Source of the DNA: Leuctra nigra | Taxonomy: Eukaryota > Arthropoda > Insecta > Plecoptera > Leuctridae | Assembly (NCBI GenBank): GCA_934045905.1 | Contig: OW203765.1 | Span: 20,833,409-20,897,408 of the forward strand | Length of the DNA stretch: 64,000 nucleotides | Direction: 5' to 3' | Shown: positions 11,440 through 21,089 of the stretch, piece after piece | Layout of the letters: each line of letters begins with the position of its first letter | Position numbering within the stretch: position 1 is the first letter of the stretch | Notes under the pieces: model-generated | Told to the model about the DNA's origin: nothing | What the model saw: the letters and a program-made list of their open reading frames with translations, nothing else | Databases searched by the model: none | Position numbers and translations under genes: made by a program

Positions 11440-13050
11440 GGCTTATCAATGGAGCTTGCAGCGAGGGCCTAACATCCACCACCAGTCTTCATCATATGGT
11501 AGAGCTTACTTGGAGGGCCTTACATCTACCCCCAGTCTTCATCAGATGGTAGAGCTTGCTTGAAGGGCCTTACATCCACCCCCAGTCTTCATCAGATGGT
11601 AGAGCTTGCTTGGAGGGCCCAGTCTTCATCAGATGGTAGAGCTTGCTTGGAGGGCCTTACATCCACCCCCAGTCTTCATCAGATGGTAGAGCTTGCTTCG
11701 AGGGCCCAGTCTTCATCAGATGGTAGAGCTTGCTTGGAGGGCCCAGTCTTCATCAGATGGTAGAGCTAGCTTGGAGGGCCCAGTCTTCATCAGATGGTAG
11801 AGCTTGCTTGGAGGGCCTTACATCCACCCCCAGTCTTCATCAGATGGTAGAGCTTGCTTGGAGGGCCTTACATCCACCCCCAGTCTTCAGCAGATGGTAG
11901 AGCTTGCTTGGAGGGCCCAGTCTTCACCAGATGGTAGAGCTTGCATGGAGGGGCTACCATCCACCCCCAGTCTTCATCAGATGGTAGAGCTTGCTTGGAG
12001 GGCCTTACATCCACCCCCAGTCTTCAGCAGATGGTAGAGCTTGTTTGGAGGGCCCAGTCTTCATCAGATGGTAGAGCTTGCATGGAGGGGCTACCATCCA
12101 CCCCCAGTCTTCATCAGATGGTAGAGCTTGCTTGGAGGGCCTTACATCCACCCCCAGTCTTCAGCAGATGGTAGAGCTTGTTTGGAGGGCCCAGTCTTCA
12201 CCAGATGGTAGAGCTTGCATGGAGGGGCTACCATCCACCCCCAGTCTTCAGCAGATTATAGAGCTTGCATGGAGGGGTTATTATCCACCCCCAGTCTTCA
12301 GCAGATTGATTGATTGATTATTAGAGTTTAACGGCGCGTCAACGACGAGGTTATATTGCGCACATTAATTTTAACTTTTAACTTTGTTGAACTAAGTGGA
12401 GGACATCGGGAGGGGTCGACCTAACGGGCCCGATCTGGGGGAGTCTGAAACTGGTGGGAAAGCCAGGTCAGAATGGGGACAGACAGGCGGGTGGAGAGCT
12501 TCGGGCCGGTGGGACTCGATTTCAGGGGGATCACCATCTCGAGGGGGGAGGCCGGCCCGAGGGGCCCGCGAATTTGGGGAGGGCATGGGACTAGGTCGAC
12601 CCTGGACTGCACTTGGTTGGGGCCAACTCGTATGTGAGCCGGCCCCTTAAGCCCCACCACCACGTCAAGGTGGCAGTCCATTGGTGGGGTCTTCAGCAGA
12701 TGGTAGAGCTTGCATGGAGGGGCTATTATCCACCCCCAGTCTTCAGCCGATGGTAGAGCTTGCATGGAGGGGCTATTATCCACCCCCAGTCTTCAGCCGA
12801 TGGTAGAGCTTGCATGGAGGGGCTATTATCCACCCCCAGTCTTCAGCAGATGGAAGAGCTTGCATAGAGGGGCTACCATCCACTCCCAGTCTTCAGCAGA
12901 TGGTAAAGCTTGCATGGAGGGGCTAACATCCACCCCCAGTCTTCAGCAGATTGTAGAGCTTGCATGGAGGGGCTATTATCCACCCCCAGTCTTCAGCAGA
13001 TGGTAGAGCTTGCATGGAGGGCCTAGCATCCACCCCCAGTCTTCACGAGT
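11440..13050 (+). repeat. Minisatellite of 50- and 37-bp units with higher-order structure
   Basis: Units read approximately cagtcttcatcagatggtag, agcttgcttggagggc, then either ttacatccaccccc (50 bp) or nothing (37 bp). In the middle, blocks of 50+50+37 bp repeat with a 137-bp period (11941, 12078, 12215), a higher-order arrangement. Units on the right carry cttcagcagatgg and gcatggaggggctatta variants, so the array has two sub-domains. The periodic open frames seen here are a by-product of the repeat and not genes. Confidence 0.95.
12307..12689 (-). mobile_element. GC-rich SINE-like insertion splitting the minisatellite
   Basis: A 383-bp GC-rich block interrupts the array. It is flanked by tcttcagcagat on both sides (12295-12306 and 12690-12701), and the right-hand copy is not preceded by the usual ccccca, so it looks like a real target duplication. 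On the minus strand the block ends in a short tandem tail (taatcaatcaatca), as some SINEs do. The block agtttaacggcgcg resembles ggcttaacgtcgcac of the other SINE family. No clear B box is seen, so classification is tentative. Confidence 0.5.
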
Positions 13051-13568
13051 ATGAGTATGAGATATTTTGAATTATTATTTTGCAGCATATTTTGAAAATA
13101 TTATACAGTCGTATTGTACAGGCGATTATTTTAACAGTCAACAAAATGGTATTGATTATTGATTATCCCATTATCATGAACTTCAATCCTCGCGTCAGTC
13201 TCTAATTCAGTTTGTTTTTATTATTCATCGACGATATTGCTTGATAATGATAAATTTAAAATTTATTATATATTGTAATTAGTATTCTTGTTTGTTAAAT
13301 TGTGTAATTATGGCGCATATTAGTTGCATAACATAATCAGTACATCTATTGTCTATATAATGAATGACCTGTACTGTGTCAATAAGACAGGTGGAAACTT
13401 TAGAATGGTCTGGGCTGTTGGAGCAGTTGAGATTTTAAAACCCAAATTTGGACTTTCACAATTATTTGTAGTTGAACCTGAAGACTCACGGCAATGTCAC
13501 CTAGTCAAGTCACACCGGGCATTATCGGGCTACTAGAGGGACCTAGAGAGAGGGACCCGCTTACAAAT
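13051..13568. other. AT-rich spacer, no gene seen
   Basis: It contains a 70-codon frame starting at 13324, but without splice context, codon bias or a recognisable product. I treat the stretch as non-coding. Confidence 0.5.
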
Positions 13569-14226
13569 TGTAAGTTGTGTGATTTGCATTTTTGATTAAT
13601 TTATCACCAACTACCAAAGTTTGGGAATTGTTAAAAAGCGTTCTTCCTGACAGTTTTGTTCGTGGTATTACCTCAGTGAACAGGCAAATGCTGGGAAGGT
13701 ATACCCAACTTATAGGCCACGACCGCCTCCTTCCCTGCTTCCATATTTACCTACTATTCACCATCATCTAAGTTGTGTGATTCGAATTTATGATAAATTT
13801 ATCACCAACTACGTACCAAAGTTTGGGAATTGTTAAAAAGCGTCCTTCCTGACGGGTTTGTTCGTGGTATTACCTCTGTCGACAGGCAAATGCTGGGAAG
13901 GTATACCCAACTAATAGGCCACGACCGCCTCCTTCCCTGCTTCCATCTTTACCTACTATTCACCATCATCTAAGTTATGTGATTCGAATGTATGAATAAT
14001 TTATCACCAACTACGTACCAAAGTTTGGGAAATGTTAAAAAGCGTACTTCCTGACGGTTTTGTTCGTGGTATTACCTCAGTCGACATGCAAATGCTGGGA
14101 AGGTATACCCAACTAATAGGCCACGGCCGCCTCCTTCCCACCTTCCATCTTTACCTCCTATTCACCATCATCTCCCATCATCCTAATAGGTTAGCTGCAG
14201 AACAGTGCGACGTTATACACTACTAA
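13569..14226 (+). repeat. Three tandem copies of a SINE core (about 200-bp period)
   Basis: Units begin at aagttgtgtgatt near 13571, 13770 and 13972. Each contains ttcctgac, gttcgtggtattacctc, gcaaatgctgggaaggta, aggccacgaccgcctcc and ttcaccatcatc, the central part of the SINE seen on the minus strand at 61811-62110. Only the last unit continues into the SINE 3' part (gctgcagaacagtgcgacgtta). A SINE body was therefore amplified in tandem after insertion. Confidence 0.8.
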
Positions 14227-14899
14227 AACAAATAGGTTTACCTACATGGGAATTACAAATCTACTACAGATTCAAATTTCTAAACGAATCCAAGTTACAA
14301 ATCTGAAATCATAAATGAGTGAATTATACAGAAACAAATAGGCAACTTAAAAAAATAACGGCCCAATGAGTATAAGAAATGAAAAATGAAAAAATTTGGT
14401 AAAAAGATTTTAAAAACGTTTCTAAGAAAACATACTCTATCGATCTATACTCTCTATCTCTATCAAATTTAGATAAAACCAGAGCAGCTCTCTCATTGAC
14501 TGAAATCTGTCACGTGATCTTACTTGCCTCCTGATTTCTCAGTCGATTCCCACATTGCTGAATGTCGCCTTTTTGTACTTAAAGATGCAAATAAAGATAA
14601 CTGAAATTGAAATTGAAACATCAACGATCGATCGCTTTAGTACAATTTTGATTCCCAAAACGTAACTGTCAATATACTAATGAGAAGTTGCGACGTTAGG
14701 TATGTATACTCGAGCTTAAAAGTTCACTTACGCCCCCCCCCCCCCCCCCCCTAAACCCTCACCCTTTGCAACCCCAAAAATATAATCTTTACCCGTGGTT
14801 CTACTAAGTCAAGGTCCCAAGAGTTAATTCCAATTTTCGTTCAAGGTAAAAAAAATATCACGGCCTACTGCGCAAATATTGAAAGTTTCGAAACTTGTC
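14227..14899. other. Spacer with a C-run; no gene
   Basis: A run of about 20 C lies near 14731-14750. The 12-mer tcgaaacttgtc at 14888-14899 is repeated after the LINE (19401-19412) and is probably its target-site duplication. Nothing else is recognised. Confidence 0.5.
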
Positions 14900-15156
14900 G
14901 GACTTCATTTGTTTCTTCATAAATGAAAGTTAGTTCTGTGAATTATTCTCAGTATTTTCGCTTATATTTGTGGATTAATCGCTAGTTTTGCATGTTTGTT
15001 GTGTTGAATGGTGATATTAGATATTTTGGGAGCCATTCAAACCATTTTTCCGCGTCAGAATCTGTTTAAAGTATTAGAAAATAGTTTTATATACTAGGTC
15101 TACGAAACCTACCAAGAGACGCTTGTAGCTCATTTGGACTTGAAGTAATGTGAGCA

Positions 15157-16626
15157 ATGAGTGGAATATATAAAGTTTGGAGTGATGAAGTAAACCGGCT
15201 AGATGCCCCTTCAGCTGTAGACAATGTCATAAACATTTCTAGTCAACCCATAGGAGCTTCTATAAATGATTTTTCGTCTAGTGATGAATCGGACACGGAG
15301 CTAATGCAAGTTGAGTCTGCAACCAATGAGATGTCTTTGAACATAGTTCCCGATGGTTTCACGATGGTGACAGGAAATAAAAGGCGTCGTAATTGTAACG
15401 ATCGTCCCAGCACACGATCATCTGGGTCAGATGCTTCAGGCCCATCATCCAAGAGAGTGATCAACCTTGTGCGTACGCAGAACTCATTTGAGCCGCTTGC
15501 AAGTGCAAATGATATGGACACGACCCCGATGACGGCGGAGACTTTGCCAGATAAGAAGTATAAAATCCCACCAATAGTGATTCAAAATATGAAATCTCAT
15601 AAGGCATTAGTTGAGTTGCTCTCCGCTGTATGTCCAGAACAAGGGGCATTCATAATCAAACCTGGTCTCGAAGTTTCTCGAGTAATCATTAGAGATATTA
15701 CCTCGTACAAACTAATTACCTCCGCCCTAGACTCGACTGAGGGAATAGAGTACTACACGTTTCCAACTGAGCGCACTAGATCACAGCGTTTTGTTCTGAG
15801 AGGTCTGCCACAATCTGCTGAAACAGAAGACATTCAAGAGGAGCTGAAGCAGCAAGGCTTCAATGTCCGCTCTGTGCGGCAGATGAAGATGCCTGGAGAC
15901 AGTACACGTCTTTTGCCCCTTTTTGAATGTACGCTAGTAAGTACGAGTGGTCAGGCTCCAGTGGACCTCAGCCAAATCAAGAGACTGCTCTACTGCGTGG
16001 TCTCCACCGAGGCCCCACGGAGCAAGAAGATTAATGTCATACAATGTTTTAATTGTCAAAGAGTGGGTCATACGGCCAAATTTTGTCATCGCCAGCCACG
16101 ATGTGTTCGATGTGGAGGTGTGCATCAGGTTAAGGAGTGTAAGGAGTCACCAGAAACAGCAAAGTGCTGTAACTGCAATCAGCAGCATGCCGCTTGCTAC
16201 CGAGGATGTGATGTCATCAAGGCAGCAACTCGTCATGCTACTCGAGCCCGACGTCCACAGCAGCAAGATGGCTCTTCTCCACAGCATGATAACCGAGGGA
16301 ATACTCAGACGCAACCCACGCCCGTGCCACGAGTCTCATTGGCGCAACCACGGACTTTTGCTTCTGTTTTGAACACTCAGATAAATCCAGAGCAACCCTC
16401 GTCCTCAAACACCACTGCCTTAGAAGAAGCAGAGAGGCCACCCAATGCTCTTCCTGAACTCGTACAACCGGTAGTACCTCAACAATCAACTATTGATTGG
16501 ATAGCCCTTATAAACGGCATTGCAATTTTTATAGTTAATATGAACATTCACCCCATCATTACGTCTCTGGCAAGTTTTGTGCCAACTCTTCTTTTGTCTG
16601 TACAAAATCGCAATGCCAGCGATTAA
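15157..16626 (+). CDS. LINE ORF1, gag-like nucleic-acid-binding protein (489 residues)
   Basis: It would bind the LINE RNA and form the ribonucleoprotein for target-primed reverse transcription. The N-terminal third is polar and Ser/Asp-rich. The middle has a segment typical of Jockey ORF1 proteins just before the knuckles (RFVLRGLPQSAETEDIQEEL). From about residue 297 there are three Cys/His knuckles: CFNCQRVGHTAKFC, CVRCGGVHQVKEC and CCNCNQQHAACYRGC. The C-terminus is Gln/Pro-rich and ends in a hydrophobic stretch (IALINGIAIFIVN..) that is unusual for an ORF1. The stop overlaps the ORF2 start by 14 bases, so ORF2 is probably translated by reinitiation. The start at 15157 is the first ATG of the frame. 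Confidence 0.9.
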   Translation: MSGIYKVWSDEVNRLDAPSAVDNVINISSQPIGASINDFSSSDESDTELMQVESATNEMSLNIVPDGFTMVTGNKRRRNCNDRPSTRSSGSDASGPSSKRVINLVRTQNSFEPLASANDMDTTPMTAETLPDKKYKIPPIVIQNMKSHKALVELLSAVCPEQGAFIIKPGLEVSRVIIRDITSYKLITSALDSTEGIEYYTFPTERTRSQRFVLRGLPQSAETEDIQEELKQQGFNVRSVRQMKMPGDSTRLLPLFECTLVSTSGQAPVDLSQIKRLLYCVVSTEAPRSKKINVIQCFNCQRVGHTAKFCHRQPRCVRCGGVHQVKECKESPETAKCCNCNQQHAACYRGCDVIKAATRHATRARRPQQQDGSSPQHDNRGNTQTQPTPVPRVSLAQPRTFASVLNTQINPEQPSSSNTTALEEAERPPNALPELVQPVVPQQSTIDWIALINGIAIFIVNMNIHPIITSLASFVPTLLLSVQNRNASD

Positions 16627-19252
16627 TTCAATTAATCTAATCATTTGGAATGCTAATAGCATAAGTTCTCGTAAAGACGAATTACTTCTATTGATGGAAT
16701 CACGAAATTTAATGGCTGCCCTTGTCTGTGAGACCCATCTTAACCCTAAGGACAAGCTTAAGCTTGCCAATCACTCAGTGTATAGAACTGATCGTCCAGG
16801 AGACAGGAGAGCAGGAGGGACTGCAATCATCATTGACAATCGAGTAAGTCACTACGAGATTGTTTTACCTGAAACGAAATCAATAGAGGCTACCGCTATC
16901 CTGCTTTTTACTAAACTGGGTCCACTACGGCTTATAGCCACGTATTGTCCTCCGCGAACTAAGCTTCTCACAGCAGATATAGAAGCATTAATGGACTCGA
17001 ATTACCCGACTATTCTCGGTGGCGACCTTAATGCTAAGCATACAGCCTGGAACTCGCGAGTTGTCAACGCCAATGGCCGCACTCTCCTTTCACTCTCCCG
17101 TATAAGTGACTTTACTGTGACTGGACCGCAAGAAGCGACACATCTTCATATCCCTACAGGAAGAGCTGATGTTCTTGACATTGCGGTGGTGAAAAATCTG
17201 CGACATTCCATTGAATTAGAAACACTTTTAGAATTGTCTTCAGATCATAATCCTGTACTTTTGAGCGTAGGGGACTCATACGAGACCGTTGATCCCATCA
17301 TTCGATTCAATTACAGAAAAGCAGACTGGGAAAAGTTCAGAGAGCATTTATCAAATAAGTTGGAGAGTGGACCACTTGATTCGCATCAGGATATAGATTT
17401 AGCAGTAAATAAATTAACGGAAAATATTATGGAAGCAAGAGCGATCAGTGTTCCCATTTGTAATACAAAAAGGTGCACAATATTTGATCTTCCACGTGGA
17501 ATTAAACTGTCAATAGCCACTCGAAACCGTGCACGTAGGAGATGGCAGGCGCTCAGAACACCTGATTTACATGAAGAATATAAGCTCTTAGACAGATCTG
17601 TAAAGGAATTAATTCGTCGCCACAGGAGAGAGAGGTGGGAAGATGCTGTAGCCACACTAGAACCAGGGAGTCGTCCACTCTGGTCCATGGCAAAACGACT
17701 GACAAGAAGCAAACAACCAAATCCACCCATTCAAGGTAGTACACACCATGCATGCAGCCCACATGATAAGGCAGAAGTTCTAGCAGATTCGCTTCAAAAT
17801 CAGTTTTCCCCAAACCCGCCGACTAATTCATCAGCACATATCGAGGCTGAAGTAAGAACCCATCTTGCTATACACAAGGCGCAGGCTGAAGATGATGAAG
17901 TCGTTCTCTGCTCTATGGACGAAGTAATTATATATCTAAATGAACTTGCAAATGGCAAGGCACCTGGTATTGACGAGATCACAAACACGATTCTTAAAGA
18001 ACTTCCTATACCTGCCGGTGAACGTATCCTTGAAATATTTAATGCCAGTCTCCGTCTTCAACACTTCCCCACCCAATGGAAAGTAGCCAAAGTCATTGTG
18101 TTCCCGAAAGCGGGAAAGAATCTTCGTGACCCTGCAAATTACCGGCCGATTAGTCTCCTCTCATCACTATCAAAGCTTTTTGAAAAGGTCCTTCATGCTC
18201 GAATTAGAGGCCACGCAAACGCTACAAAGCTGCTGATCAATGAGCAGTTTGGCTTTCGACAGAAGCATTCAACAACACATCAGCTTCTACGTGTGGTTGA
18301 CAAGATAAACGATGGATTTAAAAAGCTGAAAGGAACTGGTATAGTTTTCCTGGACGTTGCTAAAGCATTTGATAGAGTTTGGCATGAAGGCCTACTACAA
18401 AAACTAATTAAATATCAATTCCCCAACTACTTAATCAATATCATCCACTCCTATTTAAATCAAAGATCCTTCACCGTACACATCAACGGTGCCTGTTCTT
18501 CAGCGAGGCCTATTCTGGCTGGAGTTCCTCAGGGATCTATCATTAGCCCCATCCTCTTCAACATCTTCACCAATGACATCCCAACTAACATTCCGGACAC
18601 CGAAGTAGCTTTCTATGCTGACGATGCCGCAGTCATCTGCCAATCTATGGCATCTAATCAACTTGGCCCGCCTCTGCAAAAAGCATTAGACGTACTCAGC
18701 CACTGGTATACAGAGAACCGTATAGCCCTAAATTCATCTAAGACAGAGGCAACACTCTTCACCAAGCGACGGAAATTTCAACCCCCTACCATAAACATCT
18801 CTGGTACAGATGTCTCCTGGTCTCCCAGCAATGTTTACCTGGGTGTCACCCTGGATGCCAAGCTCTCCTGGAAGGCCCACGCTGAGAAGATTGCCAGCAA
18901 GGCCAACGGGAAGACGGCGGCGCTGTTCCCACTGCTCAAAAGCAAATCCATGCCGCTCACCAGCAAGCTGCTTCTTATCCAGAGCGTCATCGTGCCCACA
19001 CTGACGTACGCCTCACCAGTGTGGTACGAGAGGACTTCAGCGGGAGCGAGAACAATGCTGCAGAGGGTGCAGAACAGGGCCCTCAAGATCGCCCTGCGCA
19101 CTCCGATGTTCACCCGGACGAAGAGCATACACCAAGATATAGGATTTGCCTATCTCCACGAAGTCATGGAAAATCAGAGAGAGTCGTTCTACGCAGCACT
19201 CGGAGACCATGGAAATCCACTAATCAGCAGACTGGCTGATGTAACTTCCTAA
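16613..19252 (+). CDS. LINE ORF2, endonuclease and reverse transcriptase (879 residues)
   Basis: It nicks the target DNA and copies the LINE RNA onto it. The first about 220 residues are an apurinic-type endonuclease: IIWNANSI at the start, CETHL, GGDLNAKHTAWNS and SSDHNPV carry the catalytic Asn, Glu, Asp and His. The reverse transcriptase follows, with NYRPISLLSSLSKLFE, FLDVAKAFDRVWHEGL, GVPQGSIISPILFN and the catalytic FYADDAAV (about residue 667). The C-terminal region with YASPVWYE and RALKIALRTP is typical of the Jockey group; no RNase H is present. I chose the ATG at 16613 (MPAINS) because it is closest to the ORF1 stop and starts the endonuclease directly; an upstream in-frame ATG at 16577 is possible. 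No frameshift or stop is seen. Confidence 0.93.
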   Translation: MPAINSINLIIWNANSISSRKDELLLLMESRNLMAALVCETHLNPKDKLKLANHSVYRTDRPGDRRAGGTAIIIDNRVSHYEIVLPETKSIEATAILLFTKLGPLRLIATYCPPRTKLLTADIEALMDSNYPTILGGDLNAKHTAWNSRVVNANGRTLLSLSRISDFTVTGPQEATHLHIPTGRADVLDIAVVKNLRHSIELETLLELSSDHNPVLLSVGDSYETVDPIIRFNYRKADWEKFREHLSNKLESGPLDSHQDIDLAVNKLTENIMEARAISVPICNTKRCTIFDLPRGIKLSIATRNRARRRWQALRTPDLHEEYKLLDRSVKELIRRHRRERWEDAVATLEPGSRPLWSMAKRLTRSKQPNPPIQGSTHHACSPHDKAEVLADSLQNQFSPNPPTNSSAHIEAEVRTHLAIHKAQAEDDEVVLCSMDEVIIYLNELANGKAPGIDEITNTILKELPIPAGERILEIFNASLRLQHFPTQWKVAKVIVFPKAGKNLRDPANYRPISLLSSLSKLFEKVLHARIRGHANATKLLINEQFGFRQKHSTTHQLLRVVDKINDGFKKLKGTGIVFLDVAKAFDRVWHEGLLQKLIKYQFPNYLINIIHSYLNQRSFTVHINGACSSARPILAGVPQGSIISPILFNIFTNDIPTNIPDTEVAFYADDAAVICQSMASNQLGPPLQKALDVLSHWYTENRIALNSSKTEATLFTKRRKFQPPTINISGTDVSWSPSNVYLGVTLDAKLSWKAHAEKIASKANGKTAALFPLLKSKSMPLTSKLLLIQSVIVPTLTYASPVWYERTSAGARTMLQRVQNRALKIALRTPMFTRTKSIHQDIGFAYLHEVMENQRESFYAALGDHGNPLISRLADVTS

Positions 19253-19412
19253 CTCTTGACTCCTATAGTCTAAATTTGTGTCAATGTTTTACAATTTTTA
19301 TAATTTCCAAATGTCATGACAGAGTTATGTACAAACATTATGTGTACGGTATCTGAAAATTCAGGCACTACAAGTATGTAGTAGCCAACAAGAGCGAAGA
19401 TCGAAACTTGTC

Positions 19413-19765
19413 TGTTCTTCCATGGGCTACACGTCTTGGCAAGTTGGCTACACTCTTGCTTCTCATGTAATTTCTCTCAAACTACTGTCAAACGTTAGTG
19501 AAACGGAGTTATTCATCAATCTGGTATGTAGAATGTGATTTCGTATATTATTTGAAAGAATTATTGTTATAACTTACTTGAAAGTGGATATAAAGATTCG
19601 TGCTGACATTTTGACTTTTTGAAATGACAGTTCGATTATTTTCCATTGTCGGACATACAGGACATACAGGACACCCGGACATACGCGATATGCGCATGCG
19701 TGAATAGTGTACATTATGTAAGAGGATTTTATGATATTTAATTGAGTTCTATCAATTTGCTCTAA
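19413..19765. other. Spacer, no gene
   Basis: It holds only a small triplication of gacatacag near 19651-19675 and AT-rich sequence. Confidence 0.5.
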
Positions 19766-21089
19766 CTAGGAAAACGCTCAGTGTAACGCGTTGATGAGCG
19801 AGCACGGGTACGTGCAAATTCTCGAACCGGAAATGCGTACACAACGCACAGAAAACATATACATCCATATGGAATTGATTATGATATCAACTTAAAAGTG
19901 TATGCTTTTCATCGAAACTTTAAAATAGCATCTAAGCACCTGGTTCATAAAGCAAATCAGAATCAATTTTCAATTGGCACTGGAAAACATTCATTTCGAT
20001 ACTTCATTACTGACAGATATTAAAAATGTAAATAACTTCATACGTTCTTAACTGATTGGGATGAAATTTTGTAAAATAAGAGACAATATTGGTCTTAATG
20101 ATCATGCAAAATATGAGTTTGATCAGAATTATCGAAGACCGTTTTCATTTTTCAGCCTATCAGGAGATATTTATTTAAATTTTAACCAATGAATCTGAGT
20201 AACGCGTTGATGAGCGAGCACGGATACGCGCAACACCTCGAACCGAAATTCTGTCTATCGAAAATGTCATTAAAAGCCAATAATTCTAAAATTTCGCCAC
20301 AGATTTGTATAGAAATCTCAAAACATTCCTAAAATATTGGTCCAAATAACCATGCAAAGCTTTAAGTTGATCGATTGAACCTTTATGATTGAACTGTTCC
20401 GTGTTAATTTTCAAAAATCACAGGATCTCCTTCAAAAAATATACCTGAGACCACTCATATGATATAAGTGTGTCTACACAATATCAGATCGACTGTTAAA
20501 CGGTCATTATCAGTTTCATTTGCGTTTGAAAGTTTCTGCTCTAACTACCTTGCCTTGAACTGAAGAGTCTAAGTCGCCGTGAATTTGACAGCCAACACGC
20601 AAATAGTCCGTAAAATGTCAATAACGTTTGGATTTAAACACAGATTAGTATGAAAATTGTCAAAAATGCAGATAATGTTGGTCCCAACCATCATGCGAAG
20701 TTATAAGTTGATCGTTCAATCGGTTATAGTTTAAATTTCTAAAAACACAGGAAAGATGGTTTTAAATTTTAACCAATGGGAGGATTTGGCTGAAACTTTG
20801 TTTGATTGGGTACAATGTTGGGGGTAATGACTTGTCAAAATTTCAATTTGATCAAAACAACCAATCGAAAGTTATTTTTTTTTAAATTTGAACCAATCAA
20901 TGGATTTCAAAAAAATTAGGGTCTGCAACAATCAGAAATGTTACGTACATGTGTGCAAAATTTCAGCTCGATCGAAGAAAAACTCTAACCTGTATATCGT
21001 CAGTAACAGAAAAAAAAAAAAAAAACAAAAAAAAAAACAGAGGTCCGTGCCAAAAGAGCCAAATGGAGACGCTCGCTTCGCTCGCTCAA
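19766..21089 (-). mobile_element. Helitron-like non-autonomous element, copy 2
   Basis: Read on the minus strand it starts TTGAGCGAGCGAAGCGAGCG after an A and ends ..gagcgttttCCTAG before a T, like copy 1. The 3' hairpin is present. A second, internal copy of the 3' end (taacgcgttgatgagcgagc, 20200-20245, without the CTAG tip) shows that two family members or a partial duplication are joined. A-rich tracts lie near 21010-21040. Confidence 0.6.

Larger units (their letters stand above)
14900..19400 (+). mobile_element. Full-length Jockey-type non-LTR retrotransposon (LINE)
   Basis: About 4.5 kb with two overlapping open frames in the order expected of the Jockey group: a gag-like ORF1 with zinc knuckles, then an APE-endonuclease/reverse-transcriptase ORF2 without an RNase H domain. 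Both frames are uninterrupted, so the copy is young and may be able to move. The boundaries rest on the repeated 12-mer tcgaaacttgtc (14888-14899 and 19401-19412), read as the target-site duplication; no poly(A) tail precedes the right copy. The LINE lies inside the giant hAT-like element. Confidence 0.85.

Noticed and set aside
11560..13006. Series of 65-98-codon frames with repeated QSSSDGRACLEG-type sequence
   Set aside because: They are translations of the 50/37-bp minisatellite, restart at every 137-bp period and lack splice or codon support.
13324..13536. 70-codon frame before the SINE array
   Set aside because: No similarity I recognise, no splice signals that would join it to other exons, and AT-rich composition like the surrounding spacer.
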